Positions 61,038 through 64,000 of a stretch of 64,000 nucleotides of DNA are shown here, in pieces. The stretch comes from Dehalococcoidia bacterium (lineage in GTDB: Bacteria; Chloroflexota; Dehalococcoidia; GIF9; AB-539-J10), in the NCBI GenBank assembly GCA_003562475.1, contig PWUU01000048.1, positions 52,206 through 116,205 of the forward strand. The letters are read 5' to 3'. The number at the start of each line of letters is the position of its first letter. Position 1 is the stretch's first letter. The notes beneath the pieces are model-generated. The model saw only the letters and a list, made by a program, of their open reading frames with translations, did not search any database and was not told where the DNA came from. The position numbers and the translations under genes were made by a program.

Positions 61038-63182
61038 ATGGACAAGACAAACTCGCCGGGTTCTCAAAGCAGGATGGTGTCTACGAGTTGCTACTACGAC
61101 TGTGGTAGCCGTTGTATCGTGACGATCTTCGTTGACGACGGCAAGGTCACCAGAGTGAGCACCGATGACGGGCCAATGCCTGGCCTGAAAGCCTGCCCCC
61201 GGGGACTTGCCTGGAAAGAAGTGGTATATGCCGAGGATCGCCTCACACAGCCTCTGAAGAGGGTTGGCCCGCGCGGCAGCGGGAAGTTTGAGCCCGTTTC
61301 GTGGGAGGAGGCCCTGGATACGGTAGCCAGGGAGCTTCAGAGGGTTAAGGACCGGTACGGGGCGACAGCCGTTTTTCTCATGGACCACTACGGTTCCCTG
61401 AGCCCGCTGCACGGCGTTCAGAAAGCCGGCCGCCGCTTTTTCTCCCTCTTCGGCGGTTGCACGACCTGGTGGGGCAACTTTTCCCGCGAAGCGGCGACCT
61501 TTTCCTCCCTGGCAACTTTCGGAACCATCTCAACCGGGAACAGCCGGGACAATTTCCTCCATTCCAGGCTGATTATCCTGTGGGGCTGGAACCCGGTGGT
61601 TACTCGCTTCGGTCCAGACACCATGTACTATCTGTCACAGGCGAAGAAGGCCGGAGCGAGGATCATCTGCGTTGACCCGAGATATACCATCTCGGCCAAA
61701 GCCCTGGCCGAGCAATGGGTGCCCATAAAGCCGGGGACGGATGCCGCCCTGCTCATCGCCATGGCATACGTAATGATTGGCGAGGACCTTTGCAACCGGC
61801 TCTTCATAGAGACTTACACTGTGGGATTTGAGCAATTCAGTGATTACGTCCTGGGAAAAGAGGACGGGCTGCCCAAGACACCTGAGTGGGCGGAAGGCAT
61901 CACCGGCGTGCCCGCCAAGACCATAGAACGGCTGGCCCGGGACTACGCCACCATCCGACCTGCGGCGCTTTGTGCCAGCTGGGCACCGGGGAGAACCGCG
62001 TTCGGGGAGCAATACCACCGCGCGGCAAGCACGCTGGCGGCGATGACCGGCAATATAGGGGTTACGGGTGGCTACGCGTCTGGCGGTGTCGGCCGCCTGG
62101 CCATGGGCTACCTTGGCCAGACTCTGCCCGTACCGGAGAGACCGACGCCGCTGGTGCATGGCGCCAAGGTCTATGATGCCCTCCTTGGAGGACAGTCTGG
62201 AGGTTACCCCAGCGACATAAAGCTGCTCTACGTCGTGGGCTGCAATATGCTGAACCAGTTTCTGAATACCAACAAAGGAGTGGCTGCCCTGCAGGCGCCG
62301 GAGTTCATAGTCGTCCATGAGCTTTTTCTCACCCCCACCGCCCGCTACGCCGACATTATCCTCCCCGTCACCACGGCCTTGGAGCGCACGGATATCGGGC
62401 AGCCGTGGGGAGGAGGACCTTACTTCATCCACATGGACCGGGCGATAGAGCCATTGCCTCAGACGAAGTCGGATTTAGCCATATTCACGGAACTGGCCGC
62501 CCGGCTGGGCATAAGCGGCTACAGCGATAAGTCTGACGAGGAATGGCTGCGGGAGTTTGCCGCTGCCACCCCTGATCTTCCCGAATACGGGGTCTTCAAG
62601 CGCAAAGGGGTTCACTACATTCCGCTCGAACGCCCCCTGGTGGCCTTCCAGAGGCAGATCGAAGATCCCGCTCATCACCCCTTTCCCACACCCTCAGGCA
62701 AGATCGAGATATACAGCCAGACGCTGGCTGAGATGAACAATCCTCTCCTTCCTCCCATCCCCAGGTACATTGAAGCCTGGGAAGGCCCCGGTGACCCGGT
62801 CGCAGACAAGTATCCCATTCAACTGGTCAGCCCCCATTCCCATGCCAGAGTCAACTCCTCGCTATTCAATATCCCCCGTCTCAAGGCATTGGCCGATGAC
62901 GCCGTCTGGCTGAATCCAAGAGACGCACAGCCGCGAGGCATCGTTAGCGGCGACAGGGTCAAAGTGTTTAACGATCGCGGGCGGCTGCTGGCGACGGCCC
63001 GGGTGAACGAGAGTATCATGCCCGGAGTTGCCAGTTTGGATGCCGGTTCATGGCTTGCCCCGGATGCTCATGGCCTCGACCACGGAGGCTGCGTAAACGT
63101 GCTTACCAAAGATGAAGCATCTCCGGGAGGTTCCTACGCCCATAACAGCTGCCTGGTTCAGATTGAGAAAGCCAGTCAATAG
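61038..63182 (+). CDS. Molybdopterin-dependent oxidoreductase (DMSO reductase family)
   Basis: 714 aa. SCYYDCGSRCIV..LKACPRG gives the Cx3Cx3C-xn-C [4Fe-4S] site. SWEEALDTVARELQRVKDRYG follows. WWGNFSREAATFSS aligns with the segment giving the Mo ligand, suggesting Ser as in DmsA-type enzymes. IILWGWNPVVTRFGP, DPRYTISAKALAEQWVPIKPGTDAALL, MTGNIGVTGG and the C-terminal molydopterin-binding domain (VSPHSHARVNSSLFNIP, PGVASLDAGSWLAP) complete it. No Tat signal, no electron-transfer or membrane subunit beside it, so cytoplasmic and of unknown substrate. GTAAC-free, ordinary codon use. Confidence 0.9.
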   Translation: MDKTNSPGSQSRMVSTSCYYDCGSRCIVTIFVDDGKVTRVSTDDGPMPGLKACPRGLAWKEVVYAEDRLTQPLKRVGPRGSGKFEPVSWEEALDTVARELQRVKDRYGATAVFLMDHYGSLSPLHGVQKAGRRFFSLFGGCTTWWGNFSREAATFSSLATFGTISTGNSRDNFLHSRLIILWGWNPVVTRFGPDTMYYLSQAKKAGARIICVDPRYTISAKALAEQWVPIKPGTDAALLIAMAYVMIGEDLCNRLFIETYTVGFEQFSDYVLGKEDGLPKTPEWAEGITGVPAKTIERLARDYATIRPAALCASWAPGRTAFGEQYHRAASTLAAMTGNIGVTGGYASGGVGRLAMGYLGQTLPVPERPTPLVHGAKVYDALLGGQSGGYPSDIKLLYVVGCNMLNQFLNTNKGVAALQAPEFIVVHELFLTPTARYADIILPVTTALERTDIGQPWGGGPYFIHMDRAIEPLPQTKSDLAIFTELAARLGISGYSDKSDEEWLREFAAATPDLPEYGVFKRKGVHYIPLERPLVAFQRQIEDPAHHPFPTPSGKIEIYSQTLAEMNNPLLPPIPRYIEAWEGPGDPVADKYPIQLVSPHSHARVNSSLFNIPRLKALADDAVWLNPRDAQPRGIVSGDRVKVFNDRGRLLATARVNESIMPGVASLDAGSWLAPDAHGLDHGGCVNVLTKDEASPGGSYAHNSCLVQIEKASQ

Positions 63183-63788
63183 TTAGCCTCCGCCGCTTCC
63201 GCCGTCCGGAGTATATAATTCCAACAGCCCTATTTGTGTTCCATTATCGCTGACGGTCTACACAACTTCTACAAGGCGATAGACCTTGCAATCTGATTCA
63301 GACTACTTCCTCGTGTCACACGACAATCCAGCTGGTCTGCAGGTCAGCAGTGTGCTGGATGCAGCACAACGCTATCTGCTGATCGTAACTTGAAGGCACC
63401 TGGTGTGCTCGGTAGCCTCCCGTGTGTCCGTGACGACCTTCGACGGCTGGACGTTCGCCTGTACGGAATGGTCGCCATATGGTCATAGTCTCATCAAATC
63501 CCGGAAACCAGGCACACTAAGAGCTTTCCGGCCATCATTTGTTGGCGAATGCGAGTGCGCGACTGCCGGCAAGGCAGTAACGGTTGAAAAGTACTTAGCC
63601 CATTTAGTTCCTACTGGCCAATCTGTGACGGGACCCCTGGCGTTGATACTCGCCGGTAGCTTTGTTCCAGGTGTCAGCCAGCCAGAAATCAGGAGAGCCA
63701 GATGCCCGGTATTCGAAGACATACCCAGGTTGGTCCGGTTTGATCGTGCCCCTGCCCTCACGATAGGGGCTGGCTGAGTTATCGCGTG
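63183..63788. other. Long gap without a supported gene
   Basis: About 600 bp between the molybdopterin gene and the minus-strand partial gene. The 124-aa plus ORF and two minus ORFs here overlap each other and none shows a family motif or ribosome site. A TATATAAT-like stretch lies at about 63212. Confidence 0.4.
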
Positions 63789-64000
63789 TCATCTGTCCGG
63801 CACGGTAATCCAGATACCCATCTCCCCCGGTTCCAGGGCCATGCGTTGTACCCTCTCCACTGCATCTTCATACTGTGCGTCGAAGTTAGTCACGAGCAGA
63901 GAGAAGTCGATCAAGCACCGCTCCAGACTCTCCTGACTCTCGAACACAGCCACATGATGAAAATGCTCACCGGGTGCGACAACAAGCTGAGTGTGCTCGA
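63789..64000 (-). CDS. Unidentified protein, C-terminal 69 residues (cut by window edge, absent from ORF track)
   Basis: Reading leftward from position 63998 the frame is open for 69 codons to a TGA at 63791-63789: EHTQLVVAPGEHFHHVAVFES, then LERCLIDFSLLVTNFDAQYEDAVERVQRM, ending MGIWITVPDR. Composition is clearly protein-like while the other two frames on this strand contain stops. The track misses it because no start lies inside the window. Family not recognised. Confidence 0.6.
   Translation of the reverse strand, partial: EHTQLVVAPGEHFHHVAVFESQESLERCLIDFSLLVTNFDAQYEDAVERVQRMALEPGEMGIWITVPDR

Overview
The window is a GC-rich bacterial chromosome segment that reads as an anaerobe. It carries two separate 2-oxoacid:ferredoxin oxidoreductase operons, a glycyl-radical enzyme with its activase, a methylmalonyl-CoA mutase set, nickel-pincer-cofactor genes and several flavodoxin-like, desulforedoxin-like and ferritin-like proteins. 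There are no rRNA or tRNA genes, no phage genes and no transposase. The gene mix is compatible with an uncultured Chloroflexota (Dehalococcoidia-like) genome. That placement is inference from gene content, not from a marker gene.

Layout. 1-2.2 kb: end of a B12-dependent methylmalonyl-CoA mutase operon running into meaB. 2.4-6.5 kb: scattered single genes (DUF429-like, PP-loop ATPase, membrane protein, NQO-like flavoprotein) with gene fragments between. 6.6-10.2 kb: glycyl-radical enzyme and activating enzyme behind a clear sigma-A promoter. 10.5-13 kb: gloB-like, M20 peptidase, GNAT. 13.2-16 kb: stress and redox cluster (Usp, two flavodoxins, ArsC-like phosphatase, a 40-aa desulforedoxin missing from the ORF track, a half-size ferritin-like protein). 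16.2-20.3 kb: porGDAB plus an enolase-superfamily dehydratase. 20.6-28.8 kb: cupin, dnaJ, TIM-barrel epimerase, coiled-coil protein, ytfJ/DUF2953 pair, a broken SDR, membrane proteins. 29.8-32.7 kb: larC-larB-larE. 32.9-35.3 kb: PrsW/YhfC-like protease, trmO, methyltransferase, DUF6512. 35.5-37.3 kb: large transglutaminase-like orphan. 38-41.6 kb: FMN reductase and korDABG. 42.3-46.1 kb: small and hypothetical genes, a divergent endonuclease III-like protein and a two-component system. 46.1-46.8 kb: two decayed gene remnants and a repeat pair. 47-55.5 kb: NapH-like ferredoxin, RibD-C reductase, hydrolases, MFS and M50 proteins, with two truncated genes. 55.8-59.9 kb: glycogen or starch metabolism (glycosyltransferase, glgX, DUF5752). 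61-63.2 kb: a lone molybdopterin oxidoreductase. The right edge cuts an unidentified minus-strand gene that the ORF track also misses.

The most interesting signal is non-coding. Four dispersed intergenic elements (about 5.1, 37.5, 41.9 and 60.7 kb; three on minus, one on plus) share one architecture. Each has a TTGACA box, a 17-18 nt spacer and a -10 box position, then exactly 8 nt to a 5' CCCCARG that can pair with a 3' YTTGGGG/CCTGGGG about 105-150 nt later. In three copies this is followed at once by a U-run. Internal blocks are conserved between copies. They look like an undescribed family of autonomously transcribed, structured small RNAs. I cannot match them to an RNA family I know.

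A second theme is gene decay by internal deletion: an IlvD reduced to its two ends, an SDR lacking its middle, half an MBL lactonase, and fragments of an M48 peptidase, a PLP decarboxylase, a DUF6946-like protein and a zinc ribbon.
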